Positions 1 to 9,333 of a stretch of DNA of 64,000 nt are shown here, in pieces; position 1 is the stretch's first letter; each line of letters opens with the position of its first letter. The DNA comes from Litoreibacter halocynthiae (GTDB lineage: Bacteria > Pseudomonadota > Alphaproteobacteria > Rhodobacterales > Rhodobacteraceae): NCBI RefSeq assembly GCF_004365635.1, contig NZ_SOBH01000001.1, positions 558,001 through 622,000 of the forward strand, given 5' to 3'. The notes beneath the pieces were generated by a model. That model saw only the letters and a list, made by a program, of their open reading frames with translations. It was not told where the DNA came from and searched no databases. Position numbers and translations under genes: made by a program.

Positions 1-923
1 CGTGCGCCGATGTCGTCTATCATCGTGAAAAGGCTCTCCATCCAGCTTTCCTTCACCCGTGTCGCCAATTGCGAAAGAGGGCGATACAGCGGTGTCAAAG
101 TTGCATATTCATATCGTATGGGCGCGTCAAAAGGCACAACGACGACCTGACCCCTGGAAATATCCAACTCTCGCTCTGTCACTACAGTCAGCGGATCCAC
201 GATCGCACAGCAATGTCCAAGACTTATGAATGGTATCAGAGGCAGGAAGAACTGCGCTTCAATAGGGGACACATATGAAGCGTTTTCCTGCTCGAATGCC
301 AGCGCCAGCTTGCGCGGGAAAGGATGATTGCCGTGCAGCGTCCCTATGGATTCACCATCCAGATCCGCAATGGTGACAGCATCAGCCTGGGCGAGCGGGT
401 GATCCCGATGCAAAACGCAAAAGCAATCCGAGCTAATGGTTTCCGATCTGTATTGCGGCAGCTTCCCTTCTTGCCCATCGAAATCTGAAAAGCCGAAGTC
501 GATGCTTTGCGTACTGGCCAACTCTCGTATCTGCGGAGAACTTCTCGAAGAAATGGTCGTCTGAAAATTGGCATCTTCCCCGATGTTATTGCTGATAAAT
601 TTGGGGAAAATGAATGCGGACGGACCGGGCATCACCGCCACGTTCAAGCTTCCTGTCTCCGCTGACCTCAGTCCCTTCATCGTGCCCGAAATGGTCGACA
701 GCCGATCAAGTACCATGGTCGCTTCGACGAGAAGGTATTGCGCCTCAGGAACTGGCACCAAGCGCCTGCCGCGCCGCTCAAACAAGGACAGCCCTAAGCT
801 TTGTTCCAGGTTTTTGATTGCGTGGCTGATCGCTGGCTGGGTGCGCCCCAGTTTCTTGGCGGTCTGAGAGATGGAGCCGGACTCCATCACCTCGCGAAAG
901 ACGGTGAGTTGGGTAAAGTTCAT
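1..923 (-). CDS. LysR-family transcriptional regulator (C-terminus cut by window edge)
   Basis: The minus-strand frame is open from an ATG at 923 to the first base of the window, about 307 codons, so only the last few residues can be missing from a normal ~300-residue LysR protein. The first ~57 residues read as the LysR winged helix-turn-helix (FREVMESGSISQTAKKLG, then QPAISHAIKNLE). The rest is the substrate-binding-like effector domain. It is divergent from the TAXI transporter gene with 129 bp between them, the classic arrangement of a LysR activator and its target operon. The ligand is unknown. An amino or organic acid carried by the TAXI/TRAP locus is the natural guess. Confident on family; target is inference. 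Confidence 0.9.
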   Translation of the reverse strand, partial: MNFTQLTVFREVMESGSISQTAKKLGRTQPAISHAIKNLEQSLGLSLFERRGRRLVPVPEAQYLLVEATMVLDRLSTISGTMKGLRSAETGSLNVAVMPGPSAFIFPKFISNNIGEDANFQTTISSRSSPQIRELASTQSIDFGFSDFDGQEGKLPQYRSETISSDCFCVLHRDHPLAQADAVTIADLDGESIGTLHGNHPFPRKLALAFEQENASYVSPIEAQFFLPLIPFISLGHCCAIVDPLTVVTERELDISRGQVVVVPFDAPIRYEYATLTPLYRPLSQLATRVKESWMESLFTMIDDIGA

Positions 924-934
924 ACGAGATGTAT

Positions 935-950
935 AAGGAAAACTTTCCTT
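935..950. promoter_or_regulatory. Palindrome in LysR/TAXI divergent promoter region
   Basis: A perfect inverted repeat, AAGGAAA-AC-TTTCCTT, sits 12 bp upstream of the lysR start. A second shorter one, TTCGG-N5-CCGAA, lies at 1010-1024. Both are in the only intergenic space between the regulator and the transporter, so either could be an operator. Neither has been matched to a known consensus. Confidence 0.35.
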
Positions 951-1052
951 TTGTGAAATATAACAAATTTGTCTTTATGTGATTTTTCCATAACCTGATG
1001 GAAACAAAATTCGGCTGAACCGAATCTTGAATTCATCAACTGGGAGAAGACA

Positions 1053-2060
1053 ATGAATATGATCAAAACCTTAGCGGGCATCGCATTGGCCGGCGCGTTG
1101 GCAGTGCCAGCGGTCGCACAAGACCCGACCTTTTTCCGCATCGGCACCGGCGGTGCAGGCGGCACCTATTTCCCCATCGGCGGCACCATCGCCAACGGCA
1201 TCTCCGCCCCTCCCGGTTCGCGGGCCTGCGATGACGGCGGCCAGTGCGGCGTGCCCGGTCTGATCGCGATTGCGCAATCGACCACAGCCTCCGTATTCAA
1301 CAACGCAGCCGTTCAAAATGGCGAGTTGGAAGCTGGACTTGCCGCCGCTGACGTCACCCGATCGATGTATCTGGGCGAAGGCAAGTTTGAAGGCAAAGAG
1401 CATCCCAAACTACGCATTGTCGCAAACCTTTACCCCGAGGACCTTCACCTCGTCATGCCCGCAGGCGCATCCATCAATGACCTTGGTGATCTGGCGGGCA
1501 AACGTGTCGGCATCGCGCAAGCAGGGTCCGGCACGCAAGTCGCCGTGCTGCAAATGCTCGAAGCCTGGGGTGTGACCCGTGACAACATGGAAGAAGCAGA
1601 ACTCAACAACAGCCAGTCCGCAGAACGTCTGGCAGATGGTCAGATTGATGCGTATTTCTATGCCGCAGGCTGGCCTGTGGCCGCCATGGTGCAACTGTCT
1701 TCCACCAAGGGCATGAGCTTGCATTCCTTCAGCGAAGCCGACCTTGCCAAGATCAACGAGATCGTCCCCGCCTACATCCCGTCCAAAATTCCGGGCGGCG
1801 TCTATGAGGGCGTTGACGAGGACATCATGACCCCAGCCGTGTCGGCAATGTTGGTCGTGTCGTCCGATCTGTCGGAAGAGCTGGTCTACGGTCTGACAAA
1901 GGCGCTGTGGAACGACAACACCCGCAAACTGCTCGATAACGGCCATGCCAAAGGCAAGCAGATCACGGCAGAAACCGCGCTTGACGGCGTCGCCGCCTTG
2001 GGCGTGCCTCTACATCCGGGTGCAGAGAAGTTCTACAAAGAAGCTGGCCTTCTGAAGTAA
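1053..2060 (+). CDS. TAXI-family TRAP transporter solute-binding receptor
   Basis: 335 residues with an N-terminal Sec signal peptide (hydrophobic MIKTLAGIALAGALAVPAVAQ), then the TAXI hallmark FRIGTGGAGGTYFPIGG and a receptor fold to the end. The protein binds solute in the periplasm and hands it to the fused membrane component encoded next. TAXI receptors are known for glutamate, 2-oxoglutarate and related organic acids; nothing here fixes the ligand. The ATG at 1053 has GGGAGAAG upstream at a good spacing. The downstream amine dehydrogenase and racemase suggest an amino-acid-like substrate (inference). Divergent from the LysR gene at the window start. Confidence 0.93.
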   Translation: MNMIKTLAGIALAGALAVPAVAQDPTFFRIGTGGAGGTYFPIGGTIANGISAPPGSRACDDGGQCGVPGLIAIAQSTTASVFNNAAVQNGELEAGLAAADVTRSMYLGEGKFEGKEHPKLRIVANLYPEDLHLVMPAGASINDLGDLAGKRVGIAQAGSGTQVAVLQMLEAWGVTRDNMEEAELNNSQSAERLADGQIDAYFYAAGWPVAAMVQLSSTKGMSLHSFSEADLAKINEIVPAYIPSKIPGGVYEGVDEDIMTPAVSAMLVVSSDLSEELVYGLTKALWNDNTRKLLDNGHAKGKQITAETALDGVAALGVPLHPGAEKFYKEAGLLK

Positions 2061-2093
2061 GTCTCACTGACCAAACTGGTCACTAGGACCGGC

Positions 2094-2118
2094 GGTGCCC
2101 CCTCAAGCGTGGGGCACC
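2094..2118 (+). promoter_or_regulatory. Hairpin between TAXI receptor and TRAP permease genes
   Basis: GGTGCCCC (2094-2101) pairs perfectly with GGGGCACC (2111-2118) across a 9-nt loop. No U-run follows, so it looks like a 3' mRNA-stabilising or partial attenuation structure that would keep receptor mRNA in excess over permease mRNA. Confidence 0.55.
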
Positions 2119-2157
2119 CCATTCTCCAACTGCACGCGCGCCAAGGGGGCATCTGTC

Positions 2158-4374
2158 ATGTCGAACACCAACCAGACCGAGACCCATGAGCTGACCGCCG
2201 AAGAGCTTGCCGCGATTGAAGAAAAATACGACGAAGGCTCCGCTACCCGCGCCGTTGGCCCCACCACGGGAATGATCCTGCGCGCCGTCGCGTTGAGCTT
2301 CGCAATCTACCATTACATCACCGCAGGCTTTGGCCTGCCCGCAGATCACTGGCATATGGGCTGGCACCTGACCGGCCTGTTCATCCTCACCTATGCGTTC
2401 TTTCCCATTGTCGGGGCGAAAAGCCTGTTTGCGATGAAGGCAAGCGCGCTGCGCATCGGCAATATACCGATCTACGACCTTGTCTTCATGATCCTCGGTG
2501 TCGCCTCGGCGCTGTATGTGGGCTTTGCATGGCGCGGCGTGCCGATGCTGGGCATCGAAGAACAGACCTTCCGGATGGGCAATCCCAACAGCTATGACGT
2601 CTTCTTCGGCGTCATCATCATCGTACTGGTTCTCGACATTGCGCGGCGCACCTTGGGCTGGGTCTTGCCGCTGATCATCTGTCTGTTCATCAGCTACGCC
2701 TTGTTTGGTCAGTATTTCCCCGGATTGCTCAAACATCCCGGCGTGAATTTCAAAACCTTCGTCTCATCGATGTATTTCCCGCAAGAGGGCATCTTCGGGG
2801 TCACTCTCTGGGTCGTCAGCACAATCGTGTTCCACTTCGTCCTGTTCGGCGTCATCGCGCAACGCACAGGGCTGGGGCAGCTGTTTATCGACAACGCCAC
2901 GATCCTCGCAGGCCGTTATACCGGCGGGCCTGCCAAGGTCTCCGTCGTCTCGTCCGCCTTCTTCGGCACGATCTCGGGCTCATCGGTTGCCAACACGGTT
3001 TCAACCGGAGCGCTGACCATCCCCAACATGAAACGCTTGGGCTATCCCGGCCATTTCGCAGGCGGGGTGGAGGCTGCATCTTCGGCAGGGGGCCAGATCA
3101 CGCCCCCGATCATGGGCGCCGCCGCCTTTATCATGGCGGAGTTCCTTGAGCTGCCTTACACCACCATCGTCATCGCCGCGATCTTCCCCGCACTGCTGCA
3201 CTATGTGGGCGTGTTCACCGTTGTTCACCTGATGGCCCGCAAGCTGGACCTGAAAGGTCTGACCAAGGAACAACTGCCGCACTTCAAATCCGTCTGGGCT
3301 GAAGGATGGGCCAATATCGTGCCTTTGATCGGCCTGCTCGTGGTTCTTTTTTCTGGCTACACACCGTTCATGTCGGCCTTCTGCGGAATCTCGCTGGCTG
3401 TCGTCGCAGGCATGTCGCGCCTGCGCGAACCGCCGACACTGATCTATTCTGCTGCCTTTATTGCCTTTGTCCTATGGAAATTCTCTGGCGGCGGGTTCGA
3501 TTTGTCCATGACCGTGATCCTTTGTGCGGGGTCGGCCATCGCCACGCTCAACCCGCAGGACCGTATCAAGATCCCTGAAATGTCTGCAGCGATGGAACTT
3601 GGTGTGAAATATGCGCTGGCTGTGGGCGCAGCCTCCGCCGCCGTCGGCATCGTTGTTGGCGTCATCAACACAACAGGCATCGGCTTTCGCATCGGCTTCA
3701 TGGTCACGCAAGGTGCGGGCAATCTGGCCTCAGATATGTTCGGCTTCCTGTCGCTTGGCGGTTTGGTCGAGTGGTTCACGGTGCAGGATCTGCAACTGTT
3801 CATCTCGCTCGTCTTCATCGCGATTGCGTGTATCCTGATGGGGGCGGGTATCCCGACCACAGCGCTCTACATCATGCTGGTCTCCGTCGCGCAGCCGGCA
3901 CTTGCGCAGCTTGGCGTGCCACCCATCGCCAGCCACATGTTCGTGCTCTATTACGGCGTCGTGTCCGAAATCACACCGCCGGTCTGTACCTCGGCCTATG
4001 CCGCCGCCGCGATTGCAAATTCGAACCCGTTCAGAACAGGGCTCTCGGCCTTCTCGCTCGGGCTCGGCAAAGTTGTGGCCCCAATGGCGTTCGTCTACGC
4101 GCCGGTGCTTTTATTCGTCTCCTCCACCGGCTTCGATATCTGGGAGTTCAGCTACACCGCTACCAGCTGTATCGCGGGCGTTATTGCGCTATCGACAGCT
4201 GTGGTGGGCTATTGGTTTGCCCCGATGGGAACACTGTCACGCATCCTGATGGCCGTTGCAGGCTTGGTCTTCGTGGCTCCGTCGCTGGCCGCTGACATGG
4301 TCGCGCTGATCATCGCATCACCCGTGATTATCACGCAAATGCTCGCCCGTCGGTCCACGCCGACCCCTGCCTGA
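2158..4374 (+). CDS. TRAP transporter fused DctQM-type membrane protein
   Basis: 738 residues. An N-terminal DctQ-like four-helix part (roughly residues 35-200) is fused to a DctM-like part with about 12 membrane segments (roughly 200-735). This fusion is the usual partner of TAXI receptors. Signature pieces include GTISGSSVANTVSTG and GAGIPTTALYIML. The protein would couple solute uptake to an ion gradient in the inner membrane. The ATG at 2158 is chosen over an in-frame start 63 bp earlier because AAGGGGG precedes it and because the earlier start lies in the hairpin region. It ends one base before the next gene's GTG. Confidence 0.93.
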   Translation: MSNTNQTETHELTAEELAAIEEKYDEGSATRAVGPTTGMILRAVALSFAIYHYITAGFGLPADHWHMGWHLTGLFILTYAFFPIVGAKSLFAMKASALRIGNIPIYDLVFMILGVASALYVGFAWRGVPMLGIEEQTFRMGNPNSYDVFFGVIIIVLVLDIARRTLGWVLPLIICLFISYALFGQYFPGLLKHPGVNFKTFVSSMYFPQEGIFGVTLWVVSTIVFHFVLFGVIAQRTGLGQLFIDNATILAGRYTGGPAKVSVVSSAFFGTISGSSVANTVSTGALTIPNMKRLGYPGHFAGGVEAASSAGGQITPPIMGAAAFIMAEFLELPYTTIVIAAIFPALLHYVGVFTVVHLMARKLDLKGLTKEQLPHFKSVWAEGWANIVPLIGLLVVLFSGYTPFMSAFCGISLAVVAGMSRLREPPTLIYSAAFIAFVLWKFSGGGFDLSMTVILCAGSAIATLNPQDRIKIPEMSAAMELGVKYALAVGAASAAVGIVVGVINTTGIGFRIGFMVTQGAGNLASDMFGFLSLGGLVEWFTVQDLQLFISLVFIAIACILMGAGIPTTALYIMLVSVAQPALAQLGVPPIASHMFVLYYGVVSEITPPVCTSAYAAAAIANSNPFRTGLSAFSLGLGKVVAPMAFVYAPVLLFVSSTGFDIWEFSYTATSCIAGVIALSTAVVGYWFAPMGTLSRILMAVAGLVFVAPSLAADMVALIIASPVIITQMLARRSTPTPA

Positions 4375-4375
4375 A

Positions 4376-5611
4376 GTGGAGGAGCCCGTCACCATCATCG
4401 GGGCTGGCATCGTCGGCATCTGCTGCGCTTTGTCCCTGCAGGAACGCGGCGTGAAGGTCCGGTTGATCGACCGCGGCGCGCCCGGGCAGGAAGCCTCTTT
4501 CGGGAATGCCGGTGTCATCTCGCCTTGGTCCATCATCCCGCAAGCCATGCCGGGCATCTGGAAATCCATCCCCAAGATGCTGCTTAGCGCGGATGGGCCC
4601 TTGTCCGTCAGACCAAGCTTCTGGCCCAAGATGATCCCATGGGGATTGCGCTTTCTATCCCATTCCGGCGAGGCCTCCGCCCGCGCCGCATCCGACGCGA
4701 TGGAGGTCCTCTGCCAACCCTCCGTGATGCTCTACCGCCGCCATCTTGAGGGCACAGGCCATGAAAACCTCGTAGCCGACAGCTGGTATGTGCATGCATT
4801 CCGCAATGCAGACAGTGCCAGCCTGCGTGACCTCGGCTTCCAGATCCGCCGGGAAAAAGGCGCGGAGCTTGAACTTATCGGCCGCGACCAAATCAAGCAG
4901 GTAGAACCCGCCCTCTCTCCCGACTTCAAGGCGGCGGTCCTGATCAAAGGCCAAGCGCGCGCACGCGCTCCGGGCCAAATCGCGGAAATTCTGGCCCAAA
5001 AGGCCCTCGCTCAAGGTGCAGAAATCATTCGTGCTGAAATCACGGCCCTGCAAAGAGACGATACGGGCTGGCAATTGACCACCTCCACCGGCATGATCAG
5101 AGCCTACAAACTTATCCTCGCCGCGGGCGTCTGGAGCGCCGATCTACTCAAACCCCTTGGCCTCAAAATGCCACTCGCCGCCGAGCGCGGCTACCATGTC
5201 GCATTCGCCAACCCCGATGTCACGCTCAACAATTCCGTCATGGATGTGGACGCCAAGATCGTCGCCAGTTCCATGCTCGACGGTATCCGCGTCGCAGGCT
5301 CATCCGAGTTCGCCGCCATCGATGCCCCCGCCGACCCGCGCAAGGAAAAGCTGCTGGCCAAGCAGGCCCACGCGATGCTGCCCGACCTAAACACCGGCGC
5401 GATGACCACATGGATGGGCCGTCGTCCGTCCTTCCCCGACAGCCTCCCCGCACTTGGGCAAATCAAAAACCACCCCGGTCTCTATGCCGCCTTCGGCCAC
5501 TCGCATTACGGACTGATGATGGCCCCAAAAACCGGCGAGTTGATCGCCGATCTCGTCGCAGGCGTCGCCCCAAACACAGACCTCTCCCCATTTGAACCGC
5601 TCAGGTTCTAA
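4376..5611 (+). CDS. DadA-like FAD-dependent D-amino acid dehydrogenase / amine oxidoreductase
   Basis: 411 residues. The Rossmann FAD motif GAGIVG lies at residues 9-14, FGNAGVISPW follows where DAO-family flavin contacts occur, and the C-terminal GHSHYGLMMAPKTG motif is typical of this family. Length matches DadA (~430). Such enzymes oxidise D-amino acids or other amines to imino acids and pass electrons to the respiratory chain. It starts with GTG one base after the permease stop, so translation is probably coupled. Context (transporter before, racemase after) suggests catabolism of an imported amino acid. Exact substrate unknown. Confidence 0.85.
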   Translation: MEEPVTIIGAGIVGICCALSLQERGVKVRLIDRGAPGQEASFGNAGVISPWSIIPQAMPGIWKSIPKMLLSADGPLSVRPSFWPKMIPWGLRFLSHSGEASARAASDAMEVLCQPSVMLYRRHLEGTGHENLVADSWYVHAFRNADSASLRDLGFQIRREKGAELELIGRDQIKQVEPALSPDFKAAVLIKGQARARAPGQIAEILAQKALAQGAEIIRAEITALQRDDTGWQLTTSTGMIRAYKLILAAGVWSADLLKPLGLKMPLAAERGYHVAFANPDVTLNNSVMDVDAKIVASSMLDGIRVAGSSEFAAIDAPADPRKEKLLAKQAHAMLPDLNTGAMTTWMGRRPSFPDSLPALGQIKNHPGLYAAFGHSHYGLMMAPKTGELIADLVAGVAPNTDLSPFEPLRF

Positions 5612-5627
5612 CCCGAAAGCACACATC

Positions 5628-6365
5628 ATGACCCTTTACCAAGGCGGACAAAACATATGCGGCGCAACCATCGGCGTCTTGTGCTTAGAGAGCTATTTCC
5701 CGAAACCGCCCGGCCACATAAAGAACCCTTCCAGCCTGCCATTCCCCGTTCTCTACGAGATGATCGACGGCGTCACAGTGCCCGACTTGCTGAACAATCC
5801 GACGCCAGACCTGTTAGAACCCTTTTTGGAAGGCGCGAGAAAACTTGAGCGTGAAGGGGTCCGCGCGATCACCGGCAGTTGCGGATTTTTGGCCCTGTTC
5901 CAACAAGAGCTTGCTGCCGCCGTAGACATCCCCGTCTTTGCCTCCAGCCTGATCCAAGTGCCATTGGCCTTCCACATGACAGGCGCATCCGGCCCCGTCG
6001 GCATTTTGACGGCGGATGCCTCGGCTCTCACTGATGCCCATTTCAAAGCCATCGGCGCTGACAATATTCCGGTAGTTGTTCAGGGCATGGAGGACAGCAC
6101 CGAATTCGCCGAAGTTATCTTGGAGTACCAACGAACTGCGATGGACACCGACCTGATAGAGGCAGAGATCATGGAAGCCGCACGCAAGCTGATGACCCAC
6201 GCGCCGAACATTCGTTCATTGGTTCTGGAGTGTACGGACATGCCGCCTTACGCCGCACGGCTCCAGCAAGAATTGCAGTTGCCAGTGTTCGATCTTACGA
6301 CCCTGGCAACCATGGCTCATGATGTCGTCGCAAGAAGAGCATATTTCGGGAACATGCCTTGGTAA
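5628..6365 (+). CDS. Aspartate/glutamate/hydantoin racemase family protein
   Basis: 245 residues from the ATG at 5628; an in-frame start at 5592 would overlap the previous gene by 20 bp. Both catalytic cysteines of the cofactor-independent racemase fold are visible: C85 in TGSCGFLAL and C202 in LECTDMPPY. The family interconverts enantiomers of amino acids or hydantoins by a two-base mechanism, or acts as a decarboxylase in some branches. Placed after the DadA-like gene it could supply the enantiomer that the dehydrogenase uses. Last gene of the TAXI operon; the next gene is on the opposite strand. Confidence 0.82.
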   Translation: MTLYQGGQNICGATIGVLCLESYFPKPPGHIKNPSSLPFPVLYEMIDGVTVPDLLNNPTPDLLEPFLEGARKLEREGVRAITGSCGFLALFQQELAAAVDIPVFASSLIQVPLAFHMTGASGPVGILTADASALTDAHFKAIGADNIPVVVQGMEDSTEFAEVILEYQRTAMDTDLIEAEIMEAARKLMTHAPNIRSLVLECTDMPPYAARLQQELQLPVFDLTTLATMAHDVVARRAYFGNMPW

Positions 6366-6484
6366 GAAACAACGTTTGCTTGTTTATGTAGCTGTGATGC
6401 GTACTAGGAACGTTTTCTTAGAACGAGAAGTCCACAATCTAACACCGTCTCAGAACCGGACATTCGCTGCGGTAGTTGGACGGG

Positions 6485-7417
6485 TCAGCTCTGTAATCCA
6501 TGCTGGTTTCCTACGATGTGGCTTTCGATTTGGCTTAACTGTTCACGCAAATGGTCCCGAAAAGCGTTCGTCATTACGGATGGGGGACGGTGCGCAGGGA
6601 CAAGTATCGCCACGCTACTGATGATCGAGGGATCAAATTCGCGAAATACGACCCCTTCAACCGGGCTGGTTAGTGCCGTAATGCGGTCGACGACCGCAGC
6701 ACAGAGATTGGCGCCGACCAGTTCAAGCGCCGGAAGGAATGTCCGCAGCACGAACCGTCGGTTTAACGGAGTGCCCGACTGGGCAAAGGCATCATTGGTT
6801 GCAATCGTTACGGGATGGTCTGCGAACAGGGTCGCAATGGGGTAATCGCGCAGGTCGTTTGGGGTCAGAACATCCTTTGCAGCAAGCGGGTCGTGCTCGG
6901 AGATGGCAATCACGCATTTGGGCTCAAATACTTCAATGTCTATTGATCCACGCTCTTGAGGGGTTTCCGCAAGAGCGATGTCGAATTGCTGCGAGGCAAT
7001 CAGATCCTCAACGACGTGAGACGCACGCATCATAAGGTCCACCTTGACGTTTGGTCGTCCTTTCAGAAAAGAAGCAAGCGTTCTTGGCATAAAAAATCCG
7101 GACGCGGCGGGGTGGCATGCGATTCTCAGGTGGCCCCGGTCAAGCGTGCCGAACTCTGCCATTGTCTGCACTGTGCGCCCCATCCGGTCGAGCACCTCTT
7201 CGGTTTCTTCGAGCAGGTAGAAGGCCTCCGGTGAGGGAGTAAGCCGTCCATGCTCACGAACGAACAGCTTGAAACCAAGCTCTTTTTCAATGTTCGCAAT
7301 CATTGTGCTGACTGCCGGTTGGGTTCGGAGCAGGGTGCGGCTTGCTTCTGAAATCGAACCGCTTCGCATCACTTCGCGAAAGGTATCAAGTTGCCGCAGC
7401 GTTAAGTTGGGAAGCAT
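6485..7417 (-). CDS. LysR-family transcriptional regulator of the second TRAP locus
   Basis: 310 residues. The N-terminal winged helix-turn-helix has TLRQLDTFREVMRSGSISEA and RTQPAVSTMIANIEKELG; the effector-binding domain follows. It is divergent from the DctQMP transporter genes across about 100 bp and converges with the racemase gene of the first locus. Both N-termini in this window share the pattern 'FREVM.SGSIS', so this regulator and the one at the window start may be related paralogues (by eye only). Confidence 0.93.
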   Translation of the reverse strand: MLPNLTLRQLDTFREVMRSGSISEASRTLLRTQPAVSTMIANIEKELGFKLFVREHGRLTPSPEAFYLLEETEEVLDRMGRTVQTMAEFGTLDRGHLRIACHPAASGFFMPRTLASFLKGRPNVKVDLMMRASHVVEDLIASQQFDIALAETPQERGSIDIEVFEPKCVIAISEHDPLAAKDVLTPNDLRDYPIATLFADHPVTIATNDAFAQSGTPLNRRFVLRTFLPALELVGANLCAAVVDRITALTSPVEGVVFREFDPSIISSVAILVPAHRPPSVMTNAFRDHLREQLSQIESHIVGNQHGLQS

Positions 7418-7423
7418 GCCATA

Positions 7424-7440
7424 AATCCTTGTTATGGATT
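7424..7440. promoter_or_regulatory. Inverted repeat beside lysR start, candidate operator
   Basis: AATCC (7424-7428) and GGATT (7436-7440) form an inverted repeat with a 7-nt spacer, 7 bp upstream of the lysR ATG. The size and spacing resemble LysR T-N11-A type sites, so autoregulation is possible. No consensus was matched. Confidence 0.3.
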
Positions 7441-7516
7441 CAGTGATATTTTCGATTTGAATTTATAGCAAGAGATCGGTGATGTGACGTCAACTGAAAT
7501 TCATGTGGGGGGCACC

Positions 7517-7987
7517 ATGGATCGTTTCGCGGCTATCTTGCTTACATCGCTTATCTGTTTCGTGGCACTGGGTCAGTTCTTTCAGGTGATCACGCGCTAC
7601 GTTCTTCAGATCCCGGTCATGGGACTTGAGGAAACGATGCTGTATCCAACGATCTGGCTTTACATTTTCGGGGCGATCAACGCGTCGCGAGAAAACTCTC
7701 ACATTCGCGCCAACGTCTTGGAGATTTTCATCTCATCCGAGCGGGCACATACAATACTCGCCATCGTCGGCGAGGTGATCAGCCTGATCGTGGGTCTGTG
7801 GATACTCAGCTGGGCCTGGGACTATACCCAATATGCCTGGCGGGTCTGGCGCGAGAGCCCGACGCTCTACATCCCCACATTCTACTCGGACGTAGCACTG
7901 GTAGTAGGGGTCACATTGATGATGGCTTACACCGCTTGGCATCTCGTCAAACACATCCTCAGCCTGAAGAACGGAACAGTCGCATGA
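7517..7987 (+). CDS. dctQ: TRAP transporter small permease (DctQ type)
   Basis: 156 residues with four hydrophobic segments, as expected for a DctQ subunit: RFAAILLTSLICFVALGQFF, a second at about residues 45-60, and two more to the C-terminus. It forms the membrane complex with the DctM protein encoded next. The ATG at 7517 is preceded by a G-run, though close to it; a GTG at 7484 in the same frame would add 11 residues and cannot be excluded. The gene overlaps dctM by four bases (ATGA), which indicates translational coupling. Confidence 0.85.
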   Translation: MDRFAAILLTSLICFVALGQFFQVITRYVLQIPVMGLEETMLYPTIWLYIFGAINASRENSHIRANVLEIFISSERAHTILAIVGEVISLIVGLWILSWAWDYTQYAWRVWRESPTLYIPTFYSDVALVVGVTLMMAYTAWHLVKHILSLKNGTVA

Positions 7988-9282
7988 TTGAGATTGCACT
8001 CCTCGCCATTGCCATTCTGGTGATTACGCTGACGCTCGGCGTGCCGCTGCCCTACTGCTTTGGCGCGGCGCTGATGGTGATGTATTTCATCGGTGATGTG
8101 ACCATGAAAGGCATGATGCTATGGGGCGTCCAGCAGCTGGGCAACCCGATCCTCCTTGCCATTCCGCTGTTCGTGTTGGCAGGCACGATCATGGCCGAGA
8201 GCGGGATTGCCGCGTCGCTTTTGCGGTTCGTGAACGCCTTTGTCGGCCATATCCGTGGCGGCCTCGGCGTGGTTGCGGCTGTGAGTTGTGCGGTCATTGG
8301 TGCCATATCGGGGTCGGGCCTGACGGGAATTGCCGCCATCGGCCCCATTCTGATCCCTGAAATGGAGAAACGCGGATATCCGCGGGAATACGCAACGGCG
8401 CTGATTGCAAACTCGTCGATCCTTGGGCTTTTGATCCCGCCTTCCGTAACGATGATCGTCTATGGCTGGGTCACCGACACCTCGATTTTGGCCTGCTTTC
8501 TTGCCACCCTCGGCCCGGGTCTGCTGATCATGTTCAGCTTTTCAGTGATGAACCTCTGGATGAGCCGCAAGTTCAACCTCATTCTCGATGACAAACCAAC
8601 CTTCAGCGAACTTTCGTCAGAAGTCGCCAAACGCGGCGTCCATGCGTTTCCAGCCTTGTTGATGCCGATCATCATTCTTGGCGGTATCTATGGCGGGATC
8701 ATGACGCCGACAGAAGCGGCCGCCGTTGCCGTGATCTATTCGGTGCCGGTCGGGTTTCTGATCTACAAGGGTCTGCGTCTGTCGAACTTTTTTGAAGCGG
8801 GCAAAGAGGCCGCCACGGCGGTGGGCGCGATTATGTTCATGATCCTCTTTTCCATGATCCTGAGCCAGATGTTCGTCTACGAGAGCATCCCCCAGCAGAT
8901 TGTATCAAGCATTTTTGCCATCACAGAAAACAAGATCGTGCTGCTGATCTTCATCAACATCCTTTTGTTTCTGGTTGGCATGGTCGTCAACGACATCACG
9001 GCGATTATCCTGATTGCGCCGCTTCTGCTGCCCCTGATGACTGCCATCGGGATTACGCCGGTACAGTTTGCCGCGATTATGGGCGTCAACACCGCGATGG
9101 GCGGTGTGACACCGCCTTATGCCTCGATCCTGTATCTCGGCGCGCGGATCGGAAAGGTTAAAGTCACGAAAGTCATTCCGCCCGCGATGTTCCTGATCGT
9201 GACCGGCTATGTCCCCGTCGTTTTTCTGACCTCGTTCTGGCCTGACCTGTCTCTCTTCTTGCCACGCCTCTTTGGCTACTAA
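7984..9282 (+). CDS. dctM: TRAP transporter large permease (DctM type)
   Basis: 432 residues, highly hydrophobic with about 12 predicted membrane segments. Family motifs include GAISGSGLTGIAAIGPILIP and, near the C-terminus, GVNTAMGGVTPPYASILYLG. The true start is the ATG at 7984, inside the dctQ stop; a longer frame starting upstream overlaps dctQ and is not credible. It is the channel-forming subunit of the Na+/H+-driven importer served by the DctP receptor encoded next. Confidence 0.95.
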   Translation: MIEIALLAIAILVITLTLGVPLPYCFGAALMVMYFIGDVTMKGMMLWGVQQLGNPILLAIPLFVLAGTIMAESGIAASLLRFVNAFVGHIRGGLGVVAAVSCAVIGAISGSGLTGIAAIGPILIPEMEKRGYPREYATALIANSSILGLLIPPSVTMIVYGWVTDTSILACFLATLGPGLLIMFSFSVMNLWMSRKFNLILDDKPTFSELSSEVAKRGVHAFPALLMPIIILGGIYGGIMTPTEAAAVAVIYSVPVGFLIYKGLRLSNFFEAGKEAATAVGAIMFMILFSMILSQMFVYESIPQQIVSSIFAITENKIVLLIFINILLFLVGMVVNDITAIILIAPLLLPLMTAIGITPVQFAAIMGVNTAMGGVTPPYASILYLGARIGKVKVTKVIPPAMFLIVTGYVPVVFLTSFWPDLSLFLPRLFGY

Positions 9283-9333
9283 TCACCGGCATTCACCTGA
9301 CTACCAAACGACACCTAACAAGGAGGAAAACCC

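Noticed and set aside
7798-7983. Longer dctM start upstream of 7984
   Set aside because: The extension lies entirely inside dctQ in another frame and lacks the hydrophobic DctM N-terminus, which begins at 7984.
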